Below, piece after piece: positions 28,440 to 38,172 of a stretch of DNA of 64,000 nt. Position numbers and translations under genes: made by a program. Every line of letters begins with the position of its first letter. Within the stretch, counting starts at the first letter, position 1. Location: NCBI RefSeq assembly GCF_000426245.1, contig NZ_AUEZ01000006.1, positions 92,538 through 156,537 of the forward strand. Direction: 5' to 3'. The notes under the pieces were generated by a model that was not told the DNA's origin, ran no database searches, and saw nothing but the letters and a program-made list of their open reading frames with translations. The stretch is from Bradyrhizobium sp. Ai1a-2 (GTDB lineage: Bacteria > Pseudomonadota > Alphaproteobacteria > Rhizobiales > Xanthobacteraceae).

Positions 28440-31193
28440 TCAGTCCTTCTTGCGCGGGGGGCGCGGCTCGGCCGTGGCCGGGCTTGCGGACGGCTTGGCT
28501 TCACCGCTCTTGCGGGTCGCCGACTCCTTGATGCCCTGCATGTCGCGCGCCTCGCGGATCAGGCCGGGCATCTTGGCAAGGCTGCCACCTTCGACGCCGA
28601 TGTCCGACAGGATCGAATCGATCAGCGGCGCCTGCACGCGGTAGCGTAGCGCGGAGTCGATCACCTCGTCGGTGGCGCTGCGGGAAGAGCCGCCGTTGCC
28701 ATGGCCGTTGCCATTGAGGCCGTCGACCTGGAGGATGCGGATGCCCTCGATCTTCTCTATCGGCTTGACGCTCTCGCGCACGATGCCCTCGATGCGGTCG
28801 AGCAGCTTGCGGCGGAACAGCGAGTAGCGCGCCTGGTCGGTGAGCACGTTCTCGGCCTCGTTGAGCAGCCGCTGCGCTTCGGCCTCCACGGCGGCGCGCA
28901 CCCGCTCGGCTTCGGCGGCAATCCGCGTCTCCTCGGCCTGCTTCTCGGCGAGCAGCACCTCCACCGTCTTGCGACGCCGTGCGATCTCGCTCTCGCGCGC
29001 GGTGACGACGCGCTCGGCGGCTTCGGTCGCGCGCACCCGCGCATCTTCCGCCGCCACCTTGGCTGCGGATTCTTCCAGGGATTTCTGATAGAGGGCGATC
29101 GCCTTCTCCATCAAGGCGGTCTCGACGTCCTTCTCGCGACCAACCTCGAGTCGGCGCAGGTCGCGCTCGCGGCCGATCCTGGCCTCGTCGAGGCCGCGGT
29201 CTGAGGCGATGCGGGCGCGCTCGACCTCCTCGCGGGAGGCGATCTCGGCCTCCTGCAGCGACTGGACGCGGGCGATCTCGAGCTGCTCGATGGCGCGGCG
29301 GCGTTCTAGCCGCGCTGCCTCCAGCGCCTGCTCGCGCGAGACATCGGTGGTCTCGACTTCCTTACGCGCCACTATCTCCGCCTGCTTGATCTGGCGGTCG
29401 GCATCGATGCGCTCGGAGCGTTTGGCGGCGAGCGCGATCACGCGCTCCTCGTCGGCAATTTCTATCGTCTTCTTCTGGTCGATATTGAGCACCTCGCGAG
29501 TCCTGGAGGAGGCGATCCGCTCGGACTCCAGCGCAAGCTCCACTCCGATGCGCTGGCGCTCGATTGCATCGCGTCGCTTGAGGTCTGCCGCCTCGATGGC
29601 CTCGGTGCGCGCGATCTCGAGGGCGCGCGTCTCGCGTTCGGCCTGGATGCGCTCGGCCGCAACAGCCTTCTCCTGCGCGATCCTTGCGGCCTCGATCGCC
29701 TCGCGCGAGGCGATGTCGGCTTCCTCGACGGCGCGGTTGCGCGCGATCTCCAGCGAGCGGATGCGTTCCTCCTGGGCGATACGGGAGGCCTCGGTGGTTT
29801 CACGCGCGGTGATGCCGGCGACTTCCAGCGCCTGGTTGCGCTCGATCTCCAATTGCCGCGTATTCTGCTCGGCGGCGATCCTCTCGGCCGCGAGAGTGCG
29901 CTCGCGGGCAATACGCGCGGCTTCGACGGCGCGCTGCGCCTCGATCTCGGCTTCCTGGATGGCGCGAACCTGCTGGATCTCCAGTGCCCGGGTGCGTTCG
30001 TCCGAGGAGATGCGCTCGAGATTGACGGTCATGGTCTGGGTGATGCGCGCCTTCTCGGTCGCTTCCCGCGCCGCGATCTCGGCTTCCTCGACCGTGCGCG
30101 TGCGCTCGATCTCGCGCCGCCGGGTCTCTTCCTCGTTGGCGATGCGCGCATCGGTCACGACGCGATCCTGCTGGATGCGCGCCTTCTCGATCGCTTCGCG
30201 CGCCGCGATTTCGGCTTCTTCCACCGTGCGCATGCGCTCGATCTCGCGCTGGCGCACTTCGCGCTCGGAGGCGATCCGTGCGGTATCGACGGAACGCTGA
30301 TTGGCGATACGTGCCTTCTCGATCGCCTCGCGCGCGGTGATCTGGGCCTGCTCGGCCTCGCTCTCGCGGAGCGCACGTTCGCGCGCCACTTCAGTGCGCT
30401 GCAGGGCGCGGCGCATCTCGATGTCGCGCTCCTGCTCCAGCCGCGCGGTCTCGCTCTCGCGCTCGATCTCGAGCGCCTGCCGTTCGGCCTCCAGGTTGCG
30501 GGAGCGGATCTTGATCATCGAGTCCTGTTCGATGTCGTTGCGCAGCTTGCGCTTGGCCTCGATGTCCTCCATCAGACGGGTGAGACCTTCGGCATCGAAG
30601 CGGTTCGACGGGTTGAAAAACTCGAGGTCGGTCTGGTCGAGGTCGGTGATCGCAACGGATTCGAGCTCGAGGCCGTTCTGGGCCAGCGCTTCGGCCGCCG
30701 CGGCCTTGACGCGGGCGACATATTCGCCGCGCTGCTCGTGCATCTGCTCCATCGTCATTTCCGACGCGACCGAACGGATGGCGGAGACGAATTTGCCGGA
30801 GAGCAGCGTATGAAGTTGTTCCGGCTCCATGGTGCGGCGGCCAAGCGTGGCGGCGGCGATCGAGACGGCTTCACGGGTGGGCTGCACGCGGACGTAAAAA
30901 TCCGCCTCGATATCGACGCGCATGCGGTCGCGGGTGATGACGGCATCCTGCCTGGAGCGCACGATCCCCATCGGCAGAACGTTCATGTTGACCGGCGTGT
31001 AGTCGTGGATGAAAGGCAGCACGAAGGCGCCGCCATTGATCACGACACGCTCGCCGAGGAAGCCGGTGCGGACGAAGGACACCTCTTTCGACGAGCGGTG
31101 ATAGAGCCAGTTGACGATGTAAACGATGACGACGATCGCGATGATTGCGACGATGAGCCAGAGGATCAATTCGCCAATGAGCATCCCTGACAT
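28440..31193 (-). CDS. Giant flotillin-like SPFH protein with hendecad repeats
   Basis: 917 residues, about twice a usual flotillin. Residues 8-30 are an N-terminal membrane helix, ~38-200 an SPFH/band-7 domain (RTGFLGERVVINGGAFVLPF, DRMRVDIEADFYVRVQPT, NGLELESVAITDLDQTD). Residues ~287-704 are an uninterrupted charged helix of 38 eleven-residue units, much of it in 44-residue blocks (AREAIEKARI...VEEAEIA). The C-terminal region has NGNGHGNGG and then a helical end. Flotillins scaffold membrane microdomains. GGGAGG precedes the ATG. Its place inside a Mo-hydroxylase operon suggests it organises that enzyme or transporter at the membrane; this is inference. Confidence 0.92.
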   Translation of the reverse strand: MSGMLIGELILWLIVAIIAIVVIVYIVNWLYHRSSKEVSFVRTGFLGERVVINGGAFVLPFIHDYTPVNMNVLPMGIVRSRQDAVITRDRMRVDIEADFYVRVQPTREAVSIAAATLGRRTMEPEQLHTLLSGKFVSAIRSVASEMTMEQMHEQRGEYVARVKAAAAEALAQNGLELESVAITDLDQTDLEFFNPSNRFDAEGLTRLMEDIEAKRKLRNDIEQDSMIKIRSRNLEAERQALEIERESETARLEQERDIEMRRALQRTEVARERALRESEAEQAQITAREAIEKARIANQRSVDTARIASEREVRQREIERMRTVEEAEIAAREAIEKARIQQDRVVTDARIANEEETRRREIERTRTVEEAEIAAREATEKARITQTMTVNLERISSDERTRALEIQQVRAIQEAEIEAQRAVEAARIARERTLAAERIAAEQNTRQLEIERNQALEVAGITARETTEASRIAQEERIRSLEIARNRAVEEADIASREAIEAARIAQEKAVAAERIQAERETRALEIARTEAIEAADLKRRDAIERQRIGVELALESERIASSRTREVLNIDQKKTIEIADEERVIALAAKRSERIDADRQIKQAEIVARKEVETTDVSREQALEAARLERRRAIEQLEIARVQSLQEAEIASREEVERARIASDRGLDEARIGRERDLRRLEVGREKDVETALMEKAIALYQKSLEESAAKVAAEDARVRATEAAERVVTARESEIARRRKTVEVLLAEKQAEETRIAAEAERVRAAVEAEAQRLLNEAENVLTDQARYSLFRRKLLDRIEGIVRESVKPIEKIEGIRILQVDGLNGNGHGNGGSSRSATDEVIDSALRYRVQAPLIDSILSDIGVEGGSLAKMPGLIREARDMQGIKESATRKSGEAKPSASPATAEPRPPRKKD

Positions 31194-31214
31194 CTTAACC
31201 TCCCTTGCTCGGCG

Positions 31215-32048
31215 CTAGCGTGCGCCGATCGCCTTGAACCTGCGTACCTGATCTGTCAGTGCCCGCTCGACCGGCAGGCGCTCCATCGAGGAAGCGCCAT
31301 AGAAGCCGTGGCATTTGCGGGTCTTCTTCATGATGAAATCAGCGTCGGCGGGGTCCGCGATCGGGCCACCATGCGCGAGCACGAGGATGTGCGGATTGAC
31401 GCTGAGCGCGGCCTCGGCCCAGGCATCGATGCGGGCCGGACAATCCTCGAGCTTGAGCGCGGTCTGCGCGCCGATCGAGCCGCCGGTGGTCAGGCCGAGA
31501 TGGCAGACGATGATATCGGCGCCGGCGATCGCCATGGCCGCCGCTTCCGTCTCGCTGAAGACGTAGGGCGTCGTCAGCATGTCCTTGTCGTGGGCTTTGG
31601 CAATCATCTCGATCTCCAGCGCATAGGACATGCCGGTTTCCTCGAGATTGGCGCGGAAGGTGCCGTCGATCAGGCCGACGGTCGGAAAGTTCTGTACGCC
31701 GGAGAATCCGAGCGCCTTGAGCTGGTCAAGGAACAGATCCATGTCGCGAAACGGATCGGTGCCGTTGACGCCGGCGAGCACCGGCGTTTTGGTCACGACC
31801 GGCAGCACTTCGCCCGCCATCTCGAGCACGATCGCATTGGCGTCGCCATAGGGCATGAGGCCAGCAAGCGAGCCGCGGCCCGCCATGCGGTAGCGCCCGG
31901 AATTGTAGATCACGATCAGGTCGACGCCGCCGGCCTCCTCGCACTTGGCCGAGAGTCCGGTGCCGGCGCCACCGCCGACGATCGGCTCGCCCCTGGCCGC
32001 CATGTCGCGAAACTTCTTGAGCAGCGCCGCACGTTCAAACCTGGCCAT
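31215..32048 (-). CDS. PEP-hydrolase-family TIM-barrel protein (PF09370 type)
   Basis: A 277-residue TIM-barrel protein of the phosphoenolpyruvate hydrolase-like family. Visible signatures are [63 protein letters not shown] and [13 protein letters not shown]. This domain is the C-terminal half of the plant Tm-1 virus-resistance protein, while the N-terminal half (UPF0261) is fused to the ATPase encoded just upstream. The two genes are three bases apart. The biochemical function of this family in bacteria is poorly defined. Confidence 0.88.
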   Translation of the reverse strand: MARFERAALLKKFRDMAARGEPIVGGGAGTGLSAKCEEAGGVDLIVIYNSGRYRMAGRGSLAGLMPYGDANAIVLEMAGEVLPVVTKTPVLAGVNGTDPFRDMDLFLDQLKALGFSGVQNFPTVGLIDGTFRANLEETGMSYALEIEMIAKAHDKDMLTTPYVFSETEAAAMAIAGADIIVCHLGLTTGGSIGAQTALKLEDCPARIDAWAEAALSVNPHILVLAHGGPIADPADADFIMKKTRKCHGFYGASSMERLPVERALTDQVRRFKAIGAR

Positions 32049-32051
32049 GGG

Positions 32052-34268
32052 TCACCTCGCCACTCTCCGCCGTCCACCGGCGCGTCCGAGCAGAGGACGG
32101 AACGCGGCTACGATCGCAGCCGCAAATTCGGGATCGTTGATGTTGCGCTTGACGCGAATGAGCTGGCGGTTGCCGGTCTGGCGCACGGTGCGCTCCAATG
32201 CGCGGAACAATGCCGCATCGGCATCGGGGTCCCAGAACGGTTGACCTGCCGCATCGAGCGCGGAGATGCCGCCCTCGGGCAGGAAGAAGCGCACAGGACC
32301 GTCCATCTGGTTCAGCCGTTCGCCGATCCAGCGGCCCATGCGCTCGTTCTCTTCCACTGTCGTCCGCATCAAGGTGACCTGCGGGTTGTGGACGTGGAAT
32401 TTGCGCTGGCGGTAGCGCTCAGGGATGGTGTCGTGCGCGCCGAAATTGACCATGTCGAGTGCGCCGACGGAGCCGATATAGGGCACGCGGCTGCGGATGA
32501 TCGCGCCGAAACGATCGTCGGTGGCCGGGAAGACACCGCCCATCAGGAGATCGCAGACCTCAGTAGTCGTTAGATCGATGACGGCGGCGAGCTGGCCGGA
32601 ATCGACGAGCTTCTCCATCGAGCGGCCCCCGACGCCGGTGGCGTGGAACACCAGGCACTCGAAATCGTCCTTCAACTCGGCCGCGATCTTCTGCACCGCA
32701 GGCGTGGTCACGCCGAACATGGTGATGCCGACGGCGGGAAGGCTGCTGCCGGTCTCGCGCTGGCGGGCGCCGCGCTCGTCGAGACGTGCTTTCACCATGC
32801 CGACCAGCGCATTGGCGCCGTTGGAGAGCACCGTGCGCGAGATCGAGTTGAGACCTTGGACGTCGGTTACCGAATACATCATCATGATGTCGGCCGGGCC
32901 GACATAGGGACCGACGTCGCCCGAGGCGACGGAGGAGATGATGATCTTGGGCACGCCGATGGGCAGGGTGCGCATCGCGGGCGCGACCAACGAGGCGCCG
33001 CCGGAGCCGCCGGCCGAGATGATGCCGGCAACATTGCCCTGGCGGCGCAGCCATTTCGCGAAGGCATCCGCCATTGCACTGACCGAAGCGCCGCGATCGG
33101 CGCCAAACACGCCCGATCCGCCGCGGCCATGGTTCAGCGCGATCTCCTGGGCCGAGACATCGCAGGTCGTCTGCTTGCCGCTGGTGGAAACGTCGACCAA
33201 TCTGCTGCGCAGCCCGCTCGCCGCGACGATGTCGCGGATGAAACGCAGCTCCGGTCCCTTGGTGTCAAGCGTGCCGACTACCAGTACTACCGGCGGGCCG
33301 GCGGTTTGTGCGGCAGCGGGTTCACGCCGCTGCCGCGTGCCCTCTTCAAGCCGCGTGACGCCAGCCGAATGCGTTCGCGCGACCGCCTCGATGCGGGCGA
33401 TCGAAACCGGCTGCGACCAGCGCGTCGGCGGCGTGGGGTTCGAGATGTAGATGCGGACCGGGCCTTTGGCACGCGCGGGCTGCGGCGTGGCATCCGGCTC
33501 CGGCTTTGCGGGGCCGGCGTCGACATCGGCTGCAATATCGCCGTGCTGCCCGACGCCGAGCAGGCGCTGCTGCAACTCGCGGTCGGCAGCCAGCCGTACG
33601 GAATCGATGATGCGGTTGATGCGGCCGTTGACCATGATGGCGACATTCTTGGAAACCGCCGTTGCCACGCCGATGTTCTGCTCGATCACGAGCACCGACA
33701 TGTCGCCGTCTTCGCCGAGGCGGACCAGCATCTCCTCGACCTGCGCGACGATCACCGGCGCCAGACCCTCGGTCGGCTCGTCCATGATCAACAGGTGCGG
33801 GTTGGTCAAAAGCGCGCGCGAAATCGCGAGCATCTGCTGCTCGCCGCCCGAAAGCTGGCTGCCGCCATGCTCCTTGCGCTCGGCAAGGCGCGGGAAGGTG
33901 TCGTAAATCCGCTCGACCGTCCACGGGCCGCGGCGCATCCCGCCGGCGAGCTGCAAATGCTCGTCGACGCTGAGCGAGCGCCACAGGCGCCTGCCTTGCG
34001 GGACGTAGCCGACGCCGAGCCGCGCGATCCGGGCCGGGCTCATATGCGTGACGTCCTCGCCGCGAACGCGCACCGAGCCGCCGCTGGCCCGCACCAGGCC
34101 CATGATGGTCTTGCACAGCGTGGTCTTGCCCATGCCGTTGCGGCCGACCACCGAGAACACGCCGGAATCGAGCGTGAGGTCGACGCCCTGCAGTGCGTGC
34201 GAATGGCCGTAATAGACGTCGAGGCCTCTAACCTCCAAAGCGGGCGCGGCGCGGCGGATATCAGCCAT
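32052..34268 (-). CDS. LivF-type ABC ATPase fused to Tm-1-like (UPF0261) domain
   Basis: A 738-residue fusion. Residues 1-240 are a branched-chain-type ABC ATPase: Walker A GRNGMGKTT (42-50), signature LSGGEQQ (139-145), Walker B LLIMDEP (159-165). Residues ~241-325 are a variable Pro/Ala linker. Residues ~326-735 are a Tm-1-like ATP-binding UPF0261 domain (VVGTLDTKGPELRF, ISAGGSGGASLVAPAMRTLP, FHATGVGGRSMEKLV, GALDMVNFGAHDTIPERY). The ATG overlaps the LivG-type stop by eight bases. It probably energises the Liv-type transporter; the fused domain may link uptake to metabolism. Confidence 0.92.
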   Translation of the reverse strand: MADIRRAAPALEVRGLDVYYGHSHALQGVDLTLDSGVFSVVGRNGMGKTTLCKTIMGLVRASGGSVRVRGEDVTHMSPARIARLGVGYVPQGRRLWRSLSVDEHLQLAGGMRRGPWTVERIYDTFPRLAERKEHGGSQLSGGEQQMLAISRALLTNPHLLIMDEPTEGLAPVIVAQVEEMLVRLGEDGDMSVLVIEQNIGVATAVSKNVAIMVNGRINRIIDSVRLAADRELQQRLLGVGQHGDIAADVDAGPAKPEPDATPQPARAKGPVRIYISNPTPPTRWSQPVSIARIEAVARTHSAGVTRLEEGTRQRREPAAAQTAGPPVVLVVGTLDTKGPELRFIRDIVAASGLRSRLVDVSTSGKQTTCDVSAQEIALNHGRGGSGVFGADRGASVSAMADAFAKWLRRQGNVAGIISAGGSGGASLVAPAMRTLPIGVPKIIISSVASGDVGPYVGPADIMMMYSVTDVQGLNSISRTVLSNGANALVGMVKARLDERGARQRETGSSLPAVGITMFGVTTPAVQKIAAELKDDFECLVFHATGVGGRSMEKLVDSGQLAAVIDLTTTEVCDLLMGGVFPATDDRFGAIIRSRVPYIGSVGALDMVNFGAHDTIPERYRQRKFHVHNPQVTLMRTTVEENERMGRWIGERLNQMDGPVRFFLPEGGISALDAAGQPFWDPDADAALFRALERTVRQTGNRQLIRVKRNINDPEFAAAIVAAFRPLLGRAGGRRRVAR

Positions 34269-35043
34269 GTCCGCCTCCGAGATAGAGCTCCTGCACTTCA
34301 GGATCGGATTCGATCTCGCGCGGCAGGCCCTCCTTGAAGACGCGGCCGTTGTGCATCATCGTGACGCTCTCGACGACGCGCAGCGCGACGTCCATGTCGT
34401 GCTCGATGATGATGTAGCCGATATGCGCAGGCAACGAGGTCAGGATCTCGATCAGCTCGAGCCGTTCCGCCGGCGACAGGCCTGCCGCCGGCTCGTCGAA
34501 CAGGATGAAGCGCGGCGCGCCGGCGAGCGCGAGCGCGATCTCGAGCTGGCGCTGCTGACCGTGGGCGAGCTCGGCGACGCGCTGGTCCTTCACGGCGGTC
34601 AGGTGAACGGCCTGCACCAGCGCTTCGGTCGCGTGCATCAACGCGTCGTTCGCGCCGGGACGCAGGAAGGAGAAGCGTCCGCGCGAGACGCCGCGGCAGG
34701 CGAGATAGACATTGTCCTGCACGGTGAGGCCGGGGAACAGCGCCGATATCTGGTAGGTGCGGCGCAGGCCGCGGCGGATCCGTTCATAGGGCGGGAAGCG
34801 CGTGACGTCCTCGCCGAAGAAGCGGATGGTGCCGGACGAGGGCGGGAAATCGCCGGTGATGCAGTTGAACAGCGTGGTCTTGCCGGCGCCGTTCGAGCCG
34901 AGCACCGCGCGCCGCTCGCCCGGCCGCACCGTCATCGTCACGTCGGTCAGCGCGGCGAGTGCGCCGAACAACCGCGTTACGCCGCGCAGTTCCAGCGCGG
35001 CGCCGGCGCCGACTGCGGAGAGGCGGTGGGCGACGCTATCCAT
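34261..35043 (-). CDS. LivG-type ABC transporter ATPase
   Basis: A 260-residue ATPase of the branched-chain amino acid (HAAT) transporter family: Walker A GSNGAGKTT near residue 50, signature region LAHGQQRQLEIALALAG (the LivG-type variant of LSGGQ), Walker B FILFDEPAAGLSP and H-loop region IIIEHDMDVAL. It pairs with the LivF-type half of the next gene and with the two permeases upstream. It overlaps the LivM-type gene by eight bases. Substrate cannot be read from the sequence. Confidence 0.94.
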   Translation of the reverse strand: MDSVAHRLSAVGAGAALELRGVTRLFGALAALTDVTMTVRPGERRAVLGSNGAGKTTLFNCITGDFPPSSGTIRFFGEDVTRFPPYERIRRGLRRTYQISALFPGLTVQDNVYLACRGVSRGRFSFLRPGANDALMHATEALVQAVHLTAVKDQRVAELAHGQQRQLEIALALAGAPRFILFDEPAAGLSPAERLELIEILTSLPAHIGYIIIEHDMDVALRVVESVTMMHNGRVFKEGLPREIESDPEVQELYLGGGHG

Positions 35044-36106
35044 GGCCGCGCCCCGTGGTGGAACTTGAGGCGCGTCCTTGGCGTCGGCGCCAGCGCTCCC
35101 AAAGGCCGATCACACCATCCGACGACCAGAACACGATGGCCAGGAAGCCGAGTCCGATCAGGAGCCGGAAGCGGTTGCCGTCGAGCCCGAACTTGATCAG
35201 GACGTCGAGCGCGAAGGTGCGCAGGATCACGAAGATCAAGGCGCCGATGAAGGGGCCGACTGGCCGCGTGATGCCGCCGACCACGGCGATGATCAGGATG
35301 TCGATGCAGCGCTCGACGCCGACCGAGCCGGGCGAGATCTGCCGGTAGTTCCAGACCTGAAGCACGCCGCCGAGACCGGCAATGAAGGACGCGAACGCAT
35401 AGGCGGCGACGCGGTGGGCGTTGACGTTGAAGCCGAGCGCCGCCATGCGGCGGGCATTGTCGCGAACGCCCTGCAGCGCAAGGCCGAATGGGGTGCGCGA
35501 GACGTATTGAACCGCGAAATAGCAGAGCGCGGCGACGCCGAGGATCAGGTAGTAGAAGGGAATGTCGGAGCGCCAGTCGACGCCCCAGAACTGCGGCGTG
35601 GCGACCGTGTTGATGCCGGTATGGCCGTTGAAGATGGCCCAGTTCTGGTTGGTGAAATAATAGAAGGCCGCGCCGATCGCGAGCGTGATCATGATGGTGT
35701 AGATGCCCTCGGTACGGACCGCGAGCGCGCCGCCGAGCGTGCCGAAGATCGTCGCGAGCACGAGTGCTATCGGCGTCGCCAGCCACCACGGCCAACCGAG
35801 GCTGATATTGGCGTTGCCGCTGACGCCGAACACCGCGACCATGTAGCCGGCGAAGCCCGCAATGGTGAGCTGCATCAGGCTGACCATGCCGCCATAGCCG
35901 GCGAGGAACATCAGGCTGAGCGCGATGATCCCGAGGATCAGCGTCGTGCCGAAGATCTCGATCAGGAAGAAGCCGTTGGCGATCAGCGGCATGATCACGA
36001 GGATCAGGGCGACCAGCCACGCGGCCGGATTGTTGAGCTCGGGCCACGCGCGGAACTTCGGGCGCTCTACCGCAGTCGCTGTTGCATGAAGCTGCGTCAA
36101 CGACAT
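35036..36106 (-). CDS. LivM-type ABC transporter permease
   Basis: A 356-residue integral membrane permease of the HAAT family, with about ten hydrophobic helices and the LivM signature region FLAGYGGMVSLMQLTIAGFAGYM. The conserved cytoplasmic loop RTPFGLALQGVRDNARRMAALGFNV contacts the ATPase. ATG at 36106 lies one base after the LivH-type stop codon region (36108). The C-terminal tail is rich in Arg and Gly. Confidence 0.94.
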   Translation of the reverse strand: MSLTQLHATATAVERPKFRAWPELNNPAAWLVALILVIMPLIANGFFLIEIFGTTLILGIIALSLMFLAGYGGMVSLMQLTIAGFAGYMVAVFGVSGNANISLGWPWWLATPIALVLATIFGTLGGALAVRTEGIYTIMITLAIGAAFYYFTNQNWAIFNGHTGINTVATPQFWGVDWRSDIPFYYLILGVAALCYFAVQYVSRTPFGLALQGVRDNARRMAALGFNVNAHRVAAYAFASFIAGLGGVLQVWNYRQISPGSVGVERCIDILIIAVVGGITRPVGPFIGALIFVILRTFALDVLIKFGLDGNRFRLLIGLGFLAIVFWSSDGVIGLWERWRRRQGRASSSTTGRGHG

Positions 36107-36107
36107 G

Positions 36108-37118
36108 TCATCGCCTCGCGAGCAGGCCCTGCGGCCGCACCGCCAGGACCAGGACCATGATCAGGAAAGTCACGACGATGGCGTAGGTCGGGATGTAGAC
36201 GGAGCCGAGCTGCTCGGCGAGGCCGATGATGATGGCGCCGAGCGCAGCGCCCGGGATCGACCCCATGCCGCCGACGATCACGACCACGAGTGAGGCGAGC
36301 AGGAAGCGCGTATCCTCACCCGGCGAGATCGACTGGAAGGTGCCGCCGACCACGCCGGCGATGCCGGCAAGCCCGGCGCCGAGCGCGAACACCAGCACGA
36401 ACACGGCCTGGATCTGCACGCCGGTCGCGGCCAGGATATCGCGATCATCGACGCCCGCGCGCACGATCATGCCGATCCGCGTGCGGTTCAGCGCGAGCCA
36501 CATCGCAACTCCGATCACGACGGAGGCGGCGAAGATCGCGAGCCGCACCATCGGATATTGCAGATAGACCGGCTCGCCGGAGGATTTGACCGCGGTGATG
36601 AAGGGTAGCTGCACCGGGCCGACCAGCCAGCTCGGCGTCTGGATCTGATAGAAGTCCCCGCCGAACACCCACAGCATCAAATCGGCGAACACGATCGCAA
36701 GCCCGATCGTCACCATCGTCTGCCGTAGGTCCTGGCCCTCCATGCGGCGGAACACCAGGATCTGCAGCAGCACGCCGACGAGACCGACCGCGATGAAGGC
36801 GACTACGAAGCTCAGGATCCAGGAACCGGTCCAGGCGCTGATGGCGTATCCGACATAGCCGCCGAACAGATAGAGCGAGCCATGCGCCAGGTTGACGTTG
36901 CGCATCAAGCCGAAGATCAGCGTGAAGCCGCTGGCCACCAGGAAATACAGGCCGCCGAGCGTGATGCCGTTGAAGACGGCGTTGAGGAAGACGCGCTTGC
37001 GGCCGATCGCCTGCTCCAGGCCCGGCGGCCAGACCGCGAAGACCAGCCACAGCAGGAGCGCGATCGCGATGATCGCGATCAGCGCCCATGCCGGATGGCG
37101 TTCGATGAACCGTGCCAT
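36108..37118 (-). CDS. LivH-type ABC transporter permease
   Basis: A 336-residue HAAT permease with eight or so membrane helices. The LivH features are AVFNGITLGGLYFLVASGFTLIFGLMRNVNLAHGSLYLFGGYVGY and the ATPase-contact loop RTRIGMIVRAGVDDRDILAATGV (quoted in parts; both are long conserved stretches). ATG 37118 with GAGGG upstream is preferred to the in-frame TTG at 37136. It is the first gene of the tightly packed downstream series; the AraC gene ends 101 bases upstream. Confidence 0.93.
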   Translation of the reverse strand: MARFIERHPAWALIAIIAIALLLWLVFAVWPPGLEQAIGRKRVFLNAVFNGITLGGLYFLVASGFTLIFGLMRNVNLAHGSLYLFGGYVGYAISAWTGSWILSFVVAFIAVGLVGVLLQILVFRRMEGQDLRQTMVTIGLAIVFADLMLWVFGGDFYQIQTPSWLVGPVQLPFITAVKSSGEPVYLQYPMVRLAIFAASVVIGVAMWLALNRTRIGMIVRAGVDDRDILAATGVQIQAVFVLVFALGAGLAGIAGVVGGTFQSISPGEDTRFLLASLVVVIVGGMGSIPGAALGAIIIGLAEQLGSVYIPTYAIVVTFLIMVLVLAVRPQGLLARR

Positions 37119-37219
37119 CGACGTGCGTTCCCTCAAGGCCTCGCGATCGTCTTTGCGGATCGCGTTATTCGTATCCTAACGGAGGCCGAGGCGGCGGATT
37201 TGACCGGGAGTATCTTTTA

Positions 37220-38047
37220 TCAGGGACGCAGCACCTTGGCGGCGCGGCGGTAGTCGGTTGGGGCCATGCCGACATTGGCGGCGAAGAAGCGGGTGAAGCC
37301 GCTTTGCGAGGAGAAGCCGAGATCGTAGCCGATATCGGCGATCGGCGCCTCGGTGTCGACCAGCGCGTCCAGCGCCTGCTCCATGACCAGTGTGTTGCGA
37401 TAGAGATGCGGCGTGACGCCGGTCTGGGTGCGGAACAGCCGATAGAAGTGAGGCCGCGACAGGCCGGAGGCGCGGGCGATCGAATCCAGCTCGATCTCGG
37501 CGCCGGGGCTTTCGGACAGCAGCTTGACGGATTTGCGGATGCGAAAATCGGTGATCGCGGCGGCGGTGCGAATTTCCTGACAGGTTTCGGTTTGCCGCCA
37601 GCTTTCCTCGTAGCTGAGATCGATCAGGCGCCGCAATTCGCCATCGAGGCTCTTGAGCGAAGGTGCGCCGCACACAAGCGCCGCGGTGTGCCGGATCAGC
37701 CGGTCGAGTATGTCGCTGCGCTTGAAATGGGTGCGGCCGAAGCGAAGGCCTTGCGCACAGGACACGTCAGGCGCGAACCATTCGGCGTTGACGTAGAGCA
37801 CGAAGAAGATCGCGCCCCGTTCCATGTCCGTCGGCAGGAAGTTGTGCGGCTCCCACGGGTTGACCGCGACGACGGAATCCTCGGTCAGGAGCCGGCGCTG
37901 ATCGCAGACGTCGATCTGCGCCGGCGTGCCACCGACATGGAAAATCAGATGTCCCTCGCGGTGCGCATGCACGTTGAAGGGACGGTTCAACTGATAGACC
38001 GTCGCGCGACCGAACCGGCCGTGGAAGACGGCAAGCGCTTTGCTCAT
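37220..38047 (-). CDS. AraC-family regulator with N-terminal cupin sensor
   Basis: A 275-residue AraC-type regulator. The N-terminal ~130 residues look like an AraC-binding cupin (VHAHREGHLIFHVGG, NPWEPHNFLPTD). The C-terminal DNA-binding domain is clear: LDSIARASGLSRPHFYRLFRTQTG and ADIGYDLGFSSQSGFTRFF. ATG at 38047 has GGGAGGG upstream. It sits between the binding protein and the LivH-type gene on the same strand, so it is the natural candidate activator of the cluster in response to its substrate. Confidence 0.92.
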   Translation of the reverse strand: MSKALAVFHGRFGRATVYQLNRPFNVHAHREGHLIFHVGGTPAQIDVCDQRRLLTEDSVVAVNPWEPHNFLPTDMERGAIFFVLYVNAEWFAPDVSCAQGLRFGRTHFKRSDILDRLIRHTAALVCGAPSLKSLDGELRRLIDLSYEESWRQTETCQEIRTAAAITDFRIRKSVKLLSESPGAEIELDSIARASGLSRPHFYRLFRTQTGVTPHLYRNTLVMEQALDALVDTEAPIADIGYDLGFSSQSGFTRFFAANVGMAPTDYRRAAKVLRP

Positions 38048-38172
38048 GCCCTCCCTCCCGCGGGATGTTCTCATCTTTTTCAACTAGCGTTCAACATCCG
38101 GGAAAAGAACGCAAGCGTGTCAACGCCGCGCGCCCGTCAGCCAACGGTCGGTTCGCACCCGCAAAAATTAGG

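Noticed and set aside
29853..31190. Long plus-strand frame of 445 residues opposite the flotillin
   Set aside because: It mirrors the coding bias of the high-GC minus-strand gene and has no recognisable domain.
28440..31193. Tandem DNA repeat or CRISPR-like array
   Set aside because: The 132-base periodicity reflects the 44-residue protein repeat; the DNA copies diverge and there are no spacers.
32643..34337. Plus-strand frame of 564 residues opposite the LivF/Tm-1 fusion
   Set aside because: Same antisense-shadow character; the minus-strand protein has full ABC motifs.
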